A stretch of DNA of 60,909 nucleotides from Candidatus Accumulibacter meliphilus (GTDB lineage Bacteria; Pseudomonadota; Gammaproteobacteria; Burkholderiales; Rhodocyclaceae), in NCBI GenBank assembly GCA_003332265.1, contig QPGA01000025.1:1-60909 (forward strand). The letters are read 5' to 3'. Below, piece after piece: positions 46,026 to 55,706 of this stretch; position 1 is the stretch's first letter, and each line of letters begins with the position of its first letter. The notes below the pieces were generated by a model. The model was not told the origin of the DNA and made no database searches. It saw nothing but the letters and a program-made list of their open reading frames with translations. The translations under genes were made by a program, and so were the position numbers.

Positions 46026-49000
46026 CTGGCATGCACAACCCTTACGTCGGGCCGCGCGCCTTCCGTCCCGACGAGACCCTCTACGGGCGAGATAACGAGT
46101 CCCGGGCCCTGCTCGATCTGCTGATTGCCGAGCGCATCGTCCTGCTCTACTCGCCCTCTGGCGCTGGCAAGACCTCGCTCATTCAGGCCAAGGTGATTGT
46201 CGAGATGCGTGCTGAGGACTATCAGGTGCTGCCCGTCGTGCGCCCCGGCGCAGACGTCGATACCCGGCAACCGCAAGATATGGGAAATCCCTTCGTTGCC
46301 CGTGTCGTCGCCGCCTGCGAGGACGGTAAGCCAGACGGCGAAGCGCCCCTGTCAAAAGTCGCCGGCATCACTCTCGCCTCTTACCTTTCGCAGCGTTCCT
46401 GGATACGGGGTGATCCGCGGCTCAAGCTCCTGATCCTCGACCAGTTTGAGGAGGTTTTGACCTCTGACCAGAACGACAAGGATAGGGCCGAGTTCTTTCA
46501 GCAGTTGGGCGAGGCTCTGCGGAACCCGCAGATCTGGGCGTTGTTTTCCATGCGTGAGGAATATAGCGCGGCCCTCGATCGCTACCGTCACCTGCTGCCT
46601 ACCCGCCTCGCCAGCCACTTTCGCCTGGAGTTGCTCGATCTGGAAGCGGCGGAGAAGGCGATCCGCAGGCCTGCAGAGAACGCGGATGTCGCATTCGACG
46701 ACGAGGCCGTCGCGCAGCTGGTCAGGGAACTCGCTACCGTGCGTGAGTGTACCGGCGACGGCGCGATCATCGAGCGTGGCCTGGCGATCGTCGAACCGCT
46801 TTACCTGCAGATTGTTTGCCACCAGCTCTGGGAAAAAAAGATTTCGCCGGGTACCCGCCGGATCGTTGCGGAGCACCTCGGTCTCGATGCGGCGTCTCGA
46901 AAAAACGGGGGCGGCATTGTCGAGCAGGCGCTGGAGGAGTACTACGCAACCGCGGTACGCGAGGTCTCCATCGAGGGCGGAGTGGCAGAACGCCAGATTC
47001 GCGAATGGTTTGGGCGGGAGCTGGTCACTTCGCGAGGGCTGCGAAAACAAGTGTCGCGGGGCCAGCAGGAGACCGCGGGGCTCGCCAATTCACTGGTTGA
47101 AGCCCTCGCTCGGCGCCTCCTTTTGCGCAATGATAGTCGCAGCGGCACCTTGTGGTACGAGATCGCGCACGACCGTCTGGTCGAGATGATCGTCGGTGGA
47201 AATGCTAAGTGGTTCGATCAGCATTTGACGAAATTGCAGCTCCGGGCTGTGCGCTGGGATTTGCTACGGCGCAATGGCGCCACCGATCTGGCCGAACGCG
47301 AGCTCCTCGTCGGGAGTGATCTGCGCAAGGGCGAAACGTGGCACCGACAACATCCGGATGAGCATGCGAGTGCAGTTGACGAGGAGTTTCTCGGCGCGAG
47401 CAGGAAGGCCTGGAAAGTTGGGAGCTGGAAGCGCCGGGCGTGGATCTGCGTCGTTGGCCTTGCAATCCTTCTCTTAGGCGTCGTCGCAGTCTGGTTTCCG
47501 CGGGAAATCAAGCTCAACAAGGAGCTCACCGAGCAAATCGCGCGCACACGCGCCAACTCACTGCTGTCCGCCTCTGCCGGGGAAAGGTGGCGCGGTCATG
47601 ATCACGAGTTGGCGAGCTTGCTGGCGATTCAGGCCTACCGTTTGACGGCTGGGGAGCAGCACGAACAGGAGGGCGGACTCGATAACCGGGTTGAGGAAAG
47701 CCTGCGCGGGGCTCTCCGAGAGCAACCTTTTGCGTTTGGAGCCACCGCGATCGCACCACGCACGGCGAACAGTGCGGGCGCCGACGAGGTCCGACTCTGG
47801 CTTTCCAGCCAGCCTGGACTAATCGCGGTCGAGGAGGGGCCGCGCTCGCTTGTCGTGCGTAATCTTGTGGGTGGGCCACGTGATCTGACTACCATCGCAC
47901 TCGCCGACGACCTGGTCGGCGCAGCCTTCGACCGCAGCGACCGCAGGCTTGTAGTGCTGACCAAGTCGGGACTGGAGTTGCACTCGCTGCCCGCCCGCTC
48001 AGGGACTGCAGAAGGCGCCGGACCGCTGCTCCTGCCCATCGATGCAACTCCGCGCGGCCCTTTCTGCTTGTCGCCGAACGGGGCAGTTGCGGCCGTCGTA
48101 GTGGGCTCGGGGGACATCGTCGAGGTCTGGAGACTGGTCCCTGCTCCGGTCCGGGTCGCGTCACTGTCGCCCTCCACCTTCCCGGATCGGACGGTGCTTA
48201 CCGCTCTGGCCTGCGATGCGACAGGCGAGCTGCTGGCCTGGGGAAGTCAGAGCGGCGATGTCGGACTGGCCGCCCCGGCGGACGGGAGGTCGCTTTGGAT
48301 TTCGCACAATCTTTTCGTCGATTGGCCGGAGTCGTTACAGACGATCCTGGAAAAACGCCAGAAGAACATGGATCGGGCGGTGAGCGCCCTGCACTACCTA
48401 CCCGAAACGCAGCGGCTGGTGGCGATCTACCGGCAGGGGCCGCCGCGGCTCTATGACCTCCACAGCGGTGGTTCACCGCTTGGTGCGCACTACCTGCTCC
48501 CCAACCTGCGCAGTGCGACTGCCTTGGAGCTTGCCCAGGACCGCGGCCGAGCAACGCGCAATATCGTCAGCCTGCCGGGTTACTTGAGTAGCGACGCCAG
48601 CGCGGATGAGCGGCGGATCGTCGTCGGTGGCGCACGTGGTGAGATCGGTTTGTGGGACATCACCTCGTTGAATGCCAAGCTCGACCAGGGCGCCGGGCCA
48701 GTAAGCGCGCCAGAAGGCACGGCCGCCGCCTACGCCGCCTACGAGGAAATCGCTGGCTTTGACGGCAACGTCGGGGCGATCAGATGGGCGCTGCCGTCAA
48801 GGCGGTCGACGGAGGCAGTGGACTCCCCCGTCGGCGTGGAGCAGCGCGGGTTGATCGCCGCCAACGACCGTGGCGACCTTCGCTGGTGGTCCCTGGCCGG
48901 CCTGCAGACGGTCGGTTACCGATCCTATCCAACGTGGAGCAAGGAGCCGGCGGTGGTCTACGCGCTGGCCTTCATGGCCCGTGCAAACGACGACCCGGGA

Positions 49001-50164
49001 GCTTTGCGCCTGGCATTCGGTGGGACCGAGAACGCGGGCGTGTTGCGCATTGACCCACAGGATCTGAGCGTGACGAAAGATCCCTCCTTACAAATTCCAC
49101 CGAAAGTCCGTTCGCTAGCCACCAATGCCCGGGGGGAGCGTCTGATCATCGCGACCGGCGAGGTCGAGAGTGGCGCGTGGGCGCGTCCACCCTGTCCACA
49201 ATGGCCCCAATGTCCAAAATCCTACTACTCGTGGTTGCTCGATCTCACCAAAGGTGCTCAGGAAAAGGGTGCTCAGAAAAAGGCGGTGCCGCTGCCGGGA
49301 GATCATCACGACGACGGACAATGGGCAGCAGTCATCAATGCGCAGGGAAACCTTCTCCTGACGGCCGGATATGATGGCGTGGCGATTATCTGGCGACAAT
49401 CCAAACGCATAGAGATGGAGTGGGAAGCGGAGACACTGCCGGACTCTTTTCCGAAAGACCAACGTTCAGCAATCTATTCCGCCGCGCTGGGTGCCGGCGA
49501 CCGTGACCTGGTATTGGGGACCCTCGATGGTAAAGTTCGGCTGTGGCGAGAGAAGAGTGCTCGTTTCGTCCAGCAGGAACTGCTGCTCGACGCCAAGGTT
49601 CCCATTCGCTCCCTGGCCTACAGCCCCGACGGCAAACGACTCGTTGCCGGTGACGAAAACGGTCTGCTGCGCGTCTGGAGTATCCGCGACGGCCATTACA
49701 AGCAAGAAAAAGCTGTATCCGCGCACAAGGGTACGATCTACACCGCCAGCTTCAGCGGCGACGGACGCCTGCTGACAGGCGGTGGCGACGGCCGAGTCTA
49801 CGTGTGGAGCGAAGTGGATGGCCGCTTCGATCGTAAGCTGCGGCTGGGCCTGGAGGGGCCCCGGGCAGAAGTCGTTTCAGTCGTTTTTGAACCGACGGCC
49901 AATCTTGTCGCGGCCAGCGACGCGGATGGTTATGTCCATCTATGGACCTTGGGCATGCCGGGTCTGGTCGAGAAGGCATGCGCGGCACTTGGACGCAATT
50001 TGTCAGGGAAGGAATGGGAAAGGTACTTGGGGCGAACGGACTACGAATGCACCTGTCCGCGTCTTTCCCCCGCTCCGGAGCTCAAGCCGGAGGCGCTTGC
50101 TAAGGCGCGCGGGTGCGACACCATCTCTAAGCGCGGGCGTCAGGCGGTGCCGGAGGGTGGGTGA
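46022..50164 (+). CDS. STAND NTPase with a membrane segment and C-terminal WD40 propeller
   Basis: 1380 residues. It opens with the nSTAND1 start NPYVGPRAFRPDETLYGRD. Walker A is SPSGAGKTS (44-52), Walker B KLLILDQFEE (135-144), and SMREEYSAAL (176-185) holds the likely sensor Arg. A winged-helix part ends near YEIAHDRLVE. One membrane segment is predicted at about 473-491. A helix (ANSLLSASAGERW...LASLLAIQAYRL) then leads into WD-type blades with IGLWDI, VRLWRE, LRVWSI, VYVWSE and VHLWTL. The C-terminal GRNLSGKEWERYLG is typical of this protein class. Start chosen at 46022 (ATGA overlap, GCGAGGA upstream). It is the inferred sensor and switch for the TIR-SIR2 protein. Confidence 0.88.
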   Translation: MTGMHNPYVGPRAFRPDETLYGRDNESRALLDLLIAERIVLLYSPSGAGKTSLIQAKVIVEMRAEDYQVLPVVRPGADVDTRQPQDMGNPFVARVVAACEDGKPDGEAPLSKVAGITLASYLSQRSWIRGDPRLKLLILDQFEEVLTSDQNDKDRAEFFQQLGEALRNPQIWALFSMREEYSAALDRYRHLLPTRLASHFRLELLDLEAAEKAIRRPAENADVAFDDEAVAQLVRELATVRECTGDGAIIERGLAIVEPLYLQIVCHQLWEKKISPGTRRIVAEHLGLDAASRKNGGGIVEQALEEYYATAVREVSIEGGVAERQIREWFGRELVTSRGLRKQVSRGQQETAGLANSLVEALARRLLLRNDSRSGTLWYEIAHDRLVEMIVGGNAKWFDQHLTKLQLRAVRWDLLRRNGATDLAERELLVGSDLRKGETWHRQHPDEHASAVDEEFLGASRKAWKVGSWKRRAWICVVGLAILLLGVVAVWFPREIKLNKELTEQIARTRANSLLSASAGERWRGHDHELASLLAIQAYRLTAGEQHEQEGGLDNRVEESLRGALREQPFAFGATAIAPRTANSAGADEVRLWLSSQPGLIAVEEGPRSLVVRNLVGGPRDLTTIALADDLVGAAFDRSDRRLVVLTKSGLELHSLPARSGTAEGAGPLLLPIDATPRGPFCLSPNGAVAAVVVGSGDIVEVWRLVPAPVRVASLSPSTFPDRTVLTALACDATGELLAWGSQSGDVGLAAPADGRSLWISHNLFVDWPESLQTILEKRQKNMDRAVSALHYLPETQRLVAIYRQGPPRLYDLHSGGSPLGAHYLLPNLRSATALELAQDRGRATRNIVSLPGYLSSDASADERRIVVGGARGEIGLWDITSLNAKLDQGAGPVSAPEGTAAAYAAYEEIAGFDGNVGAIRWALPSRRSTEAVDSPVGVEQRGLIAANDRGDLRWWSLAGLQTVGYRSYPTWSKEPAVVYALAFMARANDDPGALRLAFGGTENAGVLRIDPQDLSVTKDPSLQIPPKVRSLATNARGERLIIATGEVESGAWARPPCPQWPQCPKSYYSWLLDLTKGAQEKGAQKKAVPLPGDHHDDGQWAAVINAQGNLLLTAGYDGVAIIWRQSKRIEMEWEAETLPDSFPKDQRSAIYSAALGAGDRDLVLGTLDGKVRLWREKSARFVQQELLLDAKVPIRSLAYSPDGKRLVAGDENGLLRVWSIRDGHYKQEKAVSAHKGTIYTASFSGDGRLLTGGGDGRVYVWSEVDGRFDRKLRLGLEGPRAEVVSVVFEPTANLVAASDADGYVHLWTLGMPGLVEKACAALGRNLSGKEWERYLGRTDYECTCPRLSPAPELKPEALAKARGCDTISKRGRQAVPEGG

Positions 50165-50432
50165 TGGATCAGGGATCGCCGCAGCACACAAGTTCCCTTC
50201 GTGCGGGCTTGAAATACCAACGCACGCGTGCGTCATCGCGCTGGCTGCCGATAGCATCGGCCCCACGACGAATGAGGTCAGCCACGCGTCGCAAGTGTTG
50301 TGCATCTCCACATCTGGCAGCGGCGAAGTCGGCGTTGGTCGAGGCGGTCCTCCACAAGCTGCACGCCCGGGTTCAGGGAGTGGGCAGGCGGTCAGCGACA
50401 GGCGGGGGCAGTGCAACGCCTGAAGCAGCCGC

Positions 50433-51704
50433 TTAGTCCTCATCCCCGCTGCTGTTCAACCAGCTCAGCGCGGCGCTCAGGCCGGTGTTCAGGGTCTGGC
50501 GGTCGAAGTTGCCGGGCAGCCTGGCCAACAGGCCGTCGCAGCAGGCAGCATCGTCGTCGTCGAAGCACTCGAGCAGCGCCAGGATGGTTCCCAGCAGGCC
50601 TTCGTGCTGGCGCAGGGCCTTGCCGACTTCGCGCTCGACGGCGATCTGTTCGAGAATTTCCTCAATGGGCAGGCCGAGCGCTGCGGGCATCATCGACAGG
50701 ATGCCGGTGAGGAACGCCAGGTCGGACAGTTTGTGGTCCCTTGGCTTGCCGACGGCGACCAGCAGCTCCATCATTCGCCCACGCAGGGCGGCCACCTGCA
50801 GTAGTGGCGAACGGCTGGGGTCGAGCGAATCGTTGCCATTGTTGCCAGGCGCAAGCAGCAGCAGCGATAGCCAGCGCTGCAATTGGCGCCTGCCGAGCAG
50901 GGTGATGGCGTGTCGCAATGAGGTCACCGGTTGCGTGGACCGGTTGCCCAGGCGCCCGACGGAGTTGACGATACGCAGCAGGTTGAGCGTCAGCGCCGGC
51001 TCGTGCTTGAAGGCATCTTCGATCACGGCCGTGTCGACGTCCCGACCAACCAGGTTGCACAGGCGAATCAAGGTCGCGTGTGCCGCCGAGAGGCGGCGGC
51101 CGCTGACGATTTCGGCCTGCGCAAAGTAGCGCCCCTGGAAAAGGGTGAAGCCGAGGTTTCGACAGCATTCCATCTGCTCGTGGCTGTCGACAGCTTGCGC
51201 CAGAAGCTTGAGCGGCAATTGGCGCAGGGAGCCCGCCAGCTCCTCAAGGCGGGCTTGGTCAGCATGGTGCAGGTCGATCTTGACGACCGAAACCAGAGAC
51301 AGCAGCGGTCGGCTGTGATCGTCGATGCCCTGGTAGTTGCTCAGTGCCAGTGAGTAGCCGCGCTCGACGAGGGCGCGACAGCGTGTCAGTGTCGGTTGCG
51401 TGGGTGCGCCATCGAGCAGCAATTCGAGGACGACGCCTTGCGGTGGCAGTAGCTCGATCGCTTCCTGCTGCAGGAAGTCGGCATCGACGCCGAGGTAGGC
51501 GCTGGTATTGCCCAGGGCGCTGCGCATGCCGAGTTCGGAATAGGCCGCACAGAGCGGTGCGCCAGCACCGCGGCGGGCGGTGGCGTCATCATCGCCGACT
51601 TCCTCGCCGCTGTGGAACGACAACTGGTAGCCGGCCAGCTCCTGTCTGCGGTTCAGGATCGGCTGCCGGAAGAGAAAAGCATTCTGCAGGAATTGATCAT
51701 TCAT
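50433..51704 (-). CDS. EAL-HDOD signalling protein
   Basis: 423 residues of the YuxH type. The N-terminal half (FRQPILNRRQELAGYQLSF..., FTLFQGRYFAQ) is an EAL fold without the EAL and other metal-binding acidic motifs, so it should not cleave cyclic di-GMP. An HDOD domain fills about 205-400 (LIRLCNLVGRDVDTAVIEDAFKHEPALTLNLLRIVNS). Such proteins act as protein-protein signalling modules in motility, biofilm or stress control. It lies 95 bp downstream of the phosphomannomutase gene and converges on the STAND gene. Confidence 0.85.
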   Translation of the reverse strand: MNDQFLQNAFLFRQPILNRRQELAGYQLSFHSGEEVGDDDATARRGAGAPLCAAYSELGMRSALGNTSAYLGVDADFLQQEAIELLPPQGVVLELLLDGAPTQPTLTRCRALVERGYSLALSNYQGIDDHSRPLLSLVSVVKIDLHHADQARLEELAGSLRQLPLKLLAQAVDSHEQMECCRNLGFTLFQGRYFAQAEIVSGRRLSAAHATLIRLCNLVGRDVDTAVIEDAFKHEPALTLNLLRIVNSVGRLGNRSTQPVTSLRHAITLLGRRQLQRWLSLLLLAPGNNGNDSLDPSRSPLLQVAALRGRMMELLVAVGKPRDHKLSDLAFLTGILSMMPAALGLPIEEILEQIAVEREVGKALRQHEGLLGTILALLECFDDDDAACCDGLLARLPGNFDRQTLNTGLSAALSWLNSSGDED

Positions 51705-51799
51705 CAGGCATGCTCTTCCGCGTTGTGCATTCCAGTGTCTCGCTGATCTCGGTGGCCCATCTTAGCATTCCCTCCCGGCGCAGCGCTTGTGCGGGATTC

Positions 51800-53209
51800 T
51801 CAGAAGGGGAGAGCCAGGCCAGGGCGGGCAGCATGGATGACGCGGCGGAAATCCGCCTGGATGCGTTCGAGTGCCGCCTGGCTGTCCGCTTCGAAGCGCA
51901 GCACGACCACTGGCGTGGTATTCGACGGCCGCGCCAGACCGAAACCGTCGGCGTATTCGATGCGCAGGCCGTCGATGGTGATGATCTCGCGTGCGTCGGT
52001 GAAGCGGGCGTCGCGGCGCAGTTCTTCGATCAGCGCCAGCGGTTCGCCTTCCTGCATGGCAATGTTCAGTTCCGGCGTCGAGCTGCTGTCCGGCAAGCTC
52101 GTGAGCAGGGCGTTGGCGGCGTCGGCGCCGCTACTCCGCGAGAGAATTTCGAGCAGCCGGGCCCCAGCGTAGAGACCGTCGTCGAAACCGAACCAGCGTT
52201 CCTTGAAGAACACGTGCCCGCTCATTTCGCCAGCCAGTGGTGCACCGGTCTCCTTCAGCTTGGCCTTGACCAGGGCGTGCCCGGTTTTCCACATCAGCGG
52301 TTCACCACCATGTTCGCGAATCCACGGTGCCAGCTGACGGGTGCATTTGACGTCGTAGATGATCTGCTGTCCCGGGCAGCGGCTGAGGACGTCGGCCGCA
52401 AAGAGCATCAGCTGACGGTCCGGGTAGATGATCTGTCCGTCCTTGGTGACCACGCCGAGGCGGTCGCCGTCGCCATCGAAAGCGAGGCCCAGTTCGGCGT
52501 CGGTGTCGCGCAGGGCACGGATCACGTCCTGCAGATTCTCGGGCTTCGAGGGGTCGGGATGGTGGTTCGGGAAGTTGCCATCGACTGCGCAGAAAAGCTC
52601 GACCAGCTCGCAGCCGAGCGCGCGGAAGAGCGGCGCGGCGAGCACCCCGGCAACGCCGTTGCCGCAGTCGACGACGATCTTCATCGGCCGTGCCAGGTGG
52701 ACGTCGGCGACGATGCGTGCCAGATACGCCGGCAGGACGTCGGCGCTGCTGGCCTGGCCCGCCCCATGGCGCAGTTCGCCGGCGTCGACGCGCCGCCGGA
52801 TGCCCTGGATCGTTTCGCCGGCCAGGGTTTCGCCGCCCACAACCATCTTCAGCCCGTTGTAGTCGGGCGGATTGTGGCTGCCGGTGACCGCCACGCAACT
52901 ATTGCAGCCCAGCTCGTGCGCGGCGAAGTAGGCGACTGGCGTCGGCACGCAGCCGATGTCGATGGTGTCGATACCGGCCAGGCGGATGCCTGCCATCAGC
53001 GCGGTCGCCAGCTCGGGGCCGGAGAGGCGTCCGTCGCGGCCGACGGCAATCGCGCGCTGCCCGCGCTCGGCAGCCAGGGAACCGAGGCCATGGCCGATGC
53101 GGCGGACGTTGTCGCTGGTCAGCGTCTTGCCGACGATGCCGCGAATATCGTAGGCCTTGAAGATCTCGGCGGGGAGTGGCGTGATGTTTGGCTGGGTGCT
53201 GCCGTTCAT
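51800..53209 (-). CDS. Phosphomannomutase / phosphoglucomutase
   Basis: Interconverts hexose 1- and 6-phosphates for LPS, exopolysaccharide and glycogen. 469 residues of the AlgC/ManB type. Active-site phosphoserine loop TGSHNPPDYNG, metal loop DGDGDR, sugar-recognition GEMSGH and a C-terminal phosphate loop near RPSNTTP. The ATG at 53209 is one base after the stop of the YheT-like gene and begins the normal N-terminus (PAEIFKAYDIRG). Neighbouring waaF fits an envelope role. Confidence 0.94.
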   Translation of the reverse strand: MNGSTQPNITPLPAEIFKAYDIRGIVGKTLTSDNVRRIGHGLGSLAAERGQRAIAVGRDGRLSGPELATALMAGIRLAGIDTIDIGCVPTPVAYFAAHELGCNSCVAVTGSHNPPDYNGLKMVVGGETLAGETIQGIRRRVDAGELRHGAGQASSADVLPAYLARIVADVHLARPMKIVVDCGNGVAGVLAAPLFRALGCELVELFCAVDGNFPNHHPDPSKPENLQDVIRALRDTDAELGLAFDGDGDRLGVVTKDGQIIYPDRQLMLFAADVLSRCPGQQIIYDVKCTRQLAPWIREHGGEPLMWKTGHALVKAKLKETGAPLAGEMSGHVFFKERWFGFDDGLYAGARLLEILSRSSGADAANALLTSLPDSSSTPELNIAMQEGEPLALIEELRRDARFTDAREIITIDGLRIEYADGFGLARPSNTTPVVVLRFEADSQAALERIQADFRRVIHAARPGLALPF

Positions 53210-53210
53210 T

Positions 53211-54206
53211 TCAAACCTCGTTCTGAAAATAGTGGAGAAGGCGCTGCGGCAGCCAATCAAGGTGCCCCGGCGGCTGGCCGGCGACGAAGCCGACATGGCC
53301 GCCCTGTGCCGGGAATTCGATCTGCACGCTGGCCGCTACCTGGCTGGCAGTGGGCAGCGCTTGCTCGGGCAGGAAAGGGTCGTTGCGCGCGTTGAGCAGC
53401 AGCGTCGGCAGGCGGATGCCGGCCAGCCAGGGCTTGCTCGAAGCGCGTCGCCAGTAGTCGTCGGCACTGCTGAAGCCATGTAGTGGTGCCGTGACTTCAT
53501 CGTCGAAATCGTGCAGATTGCTGGCTGCGCGCATCCGTCGCTCGTCGAAAATGCCGGGGTGACGGCGCAGCTTGGCGGCTGCCTTACGCTTCAGCGTGTG
53601 CAGGAAGTGCCGGGTATAGAGGCGGTTGAAGCCGCGTGCCAGATGGTGCCCGGAGACGCTGAGGTCGAGCGGGGCGCTGACTGCTGCCGCTGCACGCAGA
53701 CAGTTGGCGGCATCCGTTTCGCGTTCACCGAGCCATTTGAGCAGCGCATTGCCACCTAGCGAGACACCGATGGCGTAGCGCGGGCGGTGCGGGAAGAGCT
53801 GTTGCAGGCGGCGCAGAATCCAGTCGATCTCGTCGCTGTCGCCGGAATGGTAGGCGCGCGGCAGGCGATTGATCTCGCCCGAGCAGCCGCGGAAATGCAC
53901 CACCACGCCGCTCCAGCCGATGGCTGCGGTGGCGTGCATTAGCGAGCTTGCGTAGTGGCTGGCCGAACTGCCTTCGAGACCGTGAAACAGTACCAGCAGC
54001 GGCGCAGAGTTCGGCGCAGCGTTGGTCCTAATCTCCGGCGCCAGGCACGGCGGGCGCGGATCGCTCCAGTCAAGATCAATGAAATCATCGTCGGGCGTCT
54101 GCCAGCGCTCGCGGCGATAGCGCGGGGGAGGGGATTTGATGAGCAGTGGGTAGATGGTCTGGGCGTGACCGCCGGGGAGCCAGGAAGGCGCAGGGTAGCC
54201 GGTCAA
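53211..54206 (-). CDS. YheT-like alpha/beta hydrolase
   Basis: 331 residues. N-terminal signature APSWLPGGHAQTIYP, oxyanion region LLVLFHGLEGSS, nucleophile Ser in GVSLGGNA, Asp in NARNDPFLP, and His in AQGGHVGF complete the triad. Esterases of this family have no settled substrate. It starts with TTG, in a TTGA overlap with the upstream SnoaL-like gene, and the conserved N-terminus follows at once, so the rare start is credible. Confidence 0.88.
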   Translation of the reverse strand: MTGYPAPSWLPGGHAQTIYPLLIKSPPPRYRRERWQTPDDDFIDLDWSDPRPPCLAPEIRTNAAPNSAPLLVLFHGLEGSSASHYASSLMHATAAIGWSGVVVHFRGCSGEINRLPRAYHSGDSDEIDWILRRLQQLFPHRPRYAIGVSLGGNALLKWLGERETDAANCLRAAAAVSAPLDLSVSGHHLARGFNRLYTRHFLHTLKRKAAAKLRRHPGIFDERRMRAASNLHDFDDEVTAPLHGFSSADDYWRRASSKPWLAGIRLPTLLLNARNDPFLPEQALPTASQVAASVQIEFPAQGGHVGFVAGQPPGHLDWLPQRLLHYFQNEV

Positions 54207-54649
54207 TGCAGAACCCGTGGGCTGGTTTCCTCGCGCTCACCGGCGCGCTTGTCGGCCAGGTCGCGATCGGCGGCGGTCGACGAATGATGCGCGAGCAGGC
54301 GCCAGCCGTTGGTTCCGCGCTGAAAAACGTTGGTGGCGAGCATCGGGCCATGTGCCTTTTCCTCGTCGCCGATGTACAGCGTTTCAACGACGTTGTGTAC
54401 AGCCAGCAGCATGCTGTTCCAGCGCAGGACGCGCGACAGGCGCACTTTCAGGCGCGCGTTGTTGGCGAAAATGCTGCGCCAGCTGTCACGGATGGCCACT
54501 GTGCCGCTCAGCCGCTGGCCGGTCGGGTGGATGCAGACGATGTCTTCGTCGTCGGCCCAGACGCTCATCAGGGCAAGCAGATCGGCGCGGGCGATGGCGT
54601 CGTAAAAAGCGGCTTCGACGTCGGCGGGGCTGGCGAAGGTGGCGATCAT
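54203..54649 (-). CDS. SnoaL/NTF2-like protein
   Basis: 148 residues with a cone-shaped NTF2-like fold: VEAAFYDAIARADLLALMSVWADDEDIVCIHP, then ATNVFQRGTNGWRLLAHHSS. Small cyclases, isomerases and stress proteins share this fold; the function is unknown. The start at 54649 overlaps the waaF stop (ATGA); longer frames run through waaF. Confidence 0.82.
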   Translation of the reverse strand: MIATFASPADVEAAFYDAIARADLLALMSVWADDEDIVCIHPTGQRLSGTVAIRDSWRSIFANNARLKVRLSRVLRWNSMLLAVHNVVETLYIGDEEKAHGPMLATNVFQRGTNGWRLLAHHSSTAADRDLADKRAGEREETSPRVLH

Positions 54650-55662
54650 GCCGTGCTCCTCGACAGGCAGGCGTCGAGCACGCGCTGCGGCTCGAGCTTG
54701 TTCAGGCAGTCGAGATGGCCAAGCGGACATTCGCGCTTGAAGCAGGGGCTGCAGGCAAGCTCGAGGCTGATGACCTGCGCCCGCTCCGACAGCGGCGGCG
54801 TGAAGCCGGGCGACGACGAGCCATAAACGGCAATCAGCGGGCGGCCGAGGGCGGCGGCGACGTGCATCAGGCCGGAATCGTTGCAGACGACGAAAGAGGC
54901 CGCGGCCAGCAGGTCGATCGCCTGGCGCAGCGAAGTGCTGCCGCAAAAGTTATGTGGCGCGCTGGCCGGATCGGCCAGCTTGGTGATCTCGTCGGCGATC
55001 GGCCGGTCTTTTGCTGAGCCGAGTAGCCAGATGGCGTAGCCACGTGCTGCCAGTGCGTCGGCCAAGGTTGCGAAATGGCGTGCCGGCCAGCGCTTGGCCG
55101 GGCCGTATTCGGCGCCGGGGCAGAATACGGCCAGTTTTTCGGGGCGGTCGATGGAAAGTTCGGCGCGGGTTGCGGCGCCTTGTTCGCGGCTCGAAGTCAG
55201 TCGCGGCAAGGGTAGCGGTCGCGGTAGCGGAGCGCCCGGGGCTTCGGCGAGTTGGGCGAAGCGTTCCGCCATCTGCGGCAGCAGAGTCTTGTCGAGCGTA
55301 TGGCGCTGGTTGATCAGCCCGTAGCGCTTTTCGCCGACAAAGCCGATGCGTTCGGGAATGCCGGCAAAGAACGGCACCAGCGCTGATTTCAGTGAGTTGG
55401 GCAGGACGTAGGCCCGCTGGTAGCCGGCCGCCGCCAGTTGGCGCGCCAGGCGATGACGTGCTTTCAGCGACAGTTCGCCGTGGGCGAAAGGGCTGTCGAC
55501 AAGCTGTGTGATTTCCGGCATGCACTCCAGGACCGGGGCCACCCAGCGTGGCGCGAGTGCGTCAAGCTGCAGGCCTGGCGTGCGTTCGTGCAGCCGCCGG
55601 AATAGCGGTTGCGCGAGAACCGTGTCGCCGATCCACGACGGGGCGACAATCAGTGCTTTCAT
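54646..55662 (-). CDS. waaF: ADP-heptose:LPS heptosyltransferase II
   Basis: Adds the second heptose to the inner core of LPS on the cytoplasmic face. 338 residues of the GT9 family: VAPSWIGDTVLAQPLF at the start, YVLPNSLKSALVPFFAGIPERIGF, FCPGAEYGPAKRWPARHFATL, and the donor-site NDSGLMHVAAALGRPLIAVYGSSSP. Length is normal. It lies 44 bp after the zinc-finger gene and heads a run of overlapping genes. Confidence 0.94.
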   Translation of the reverse strand: MKALIVAPSWIGDTVLAQPLFRRLHERTPGLQLDALAPRWVAPVLECMPEITQLVDSPFAHGELSLKARHRLARQLAAAGYQRAYVLPNSLKSALVPFFAGIPERIGFVGEKRYGLINQRHTLDKTLLPQMAERFAQLAEAPGAPLPRPLPLPRLTSSREQGAATRAELSIDRPEKLAVFCPGAEYGPAKRWPARHFATLADALAARGYAIWLLGSAKDRPIADEITKLADPASAPHNFCGSTSLRQAIDLLAAASFVVCNDSGLMHVAAALGRPLIAVYGSSSPGFTPPLSERAQVISLELACSPCFKRECPLGHLDCLNKLEPQRVLDACLSRSTA

Positions 55663-55706
55663 GAGTCTTGCTTCAGTCGGCTATCCGTCGCCGGCAGCCG
55701 CGACGA

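Noticed and set aside
51344-53395. 683-codon forward frame over the EAL-HDOD and phosphomannomutase genes
   Set aside because: Antisense to two well-identified genes and ends without any family resemblance.
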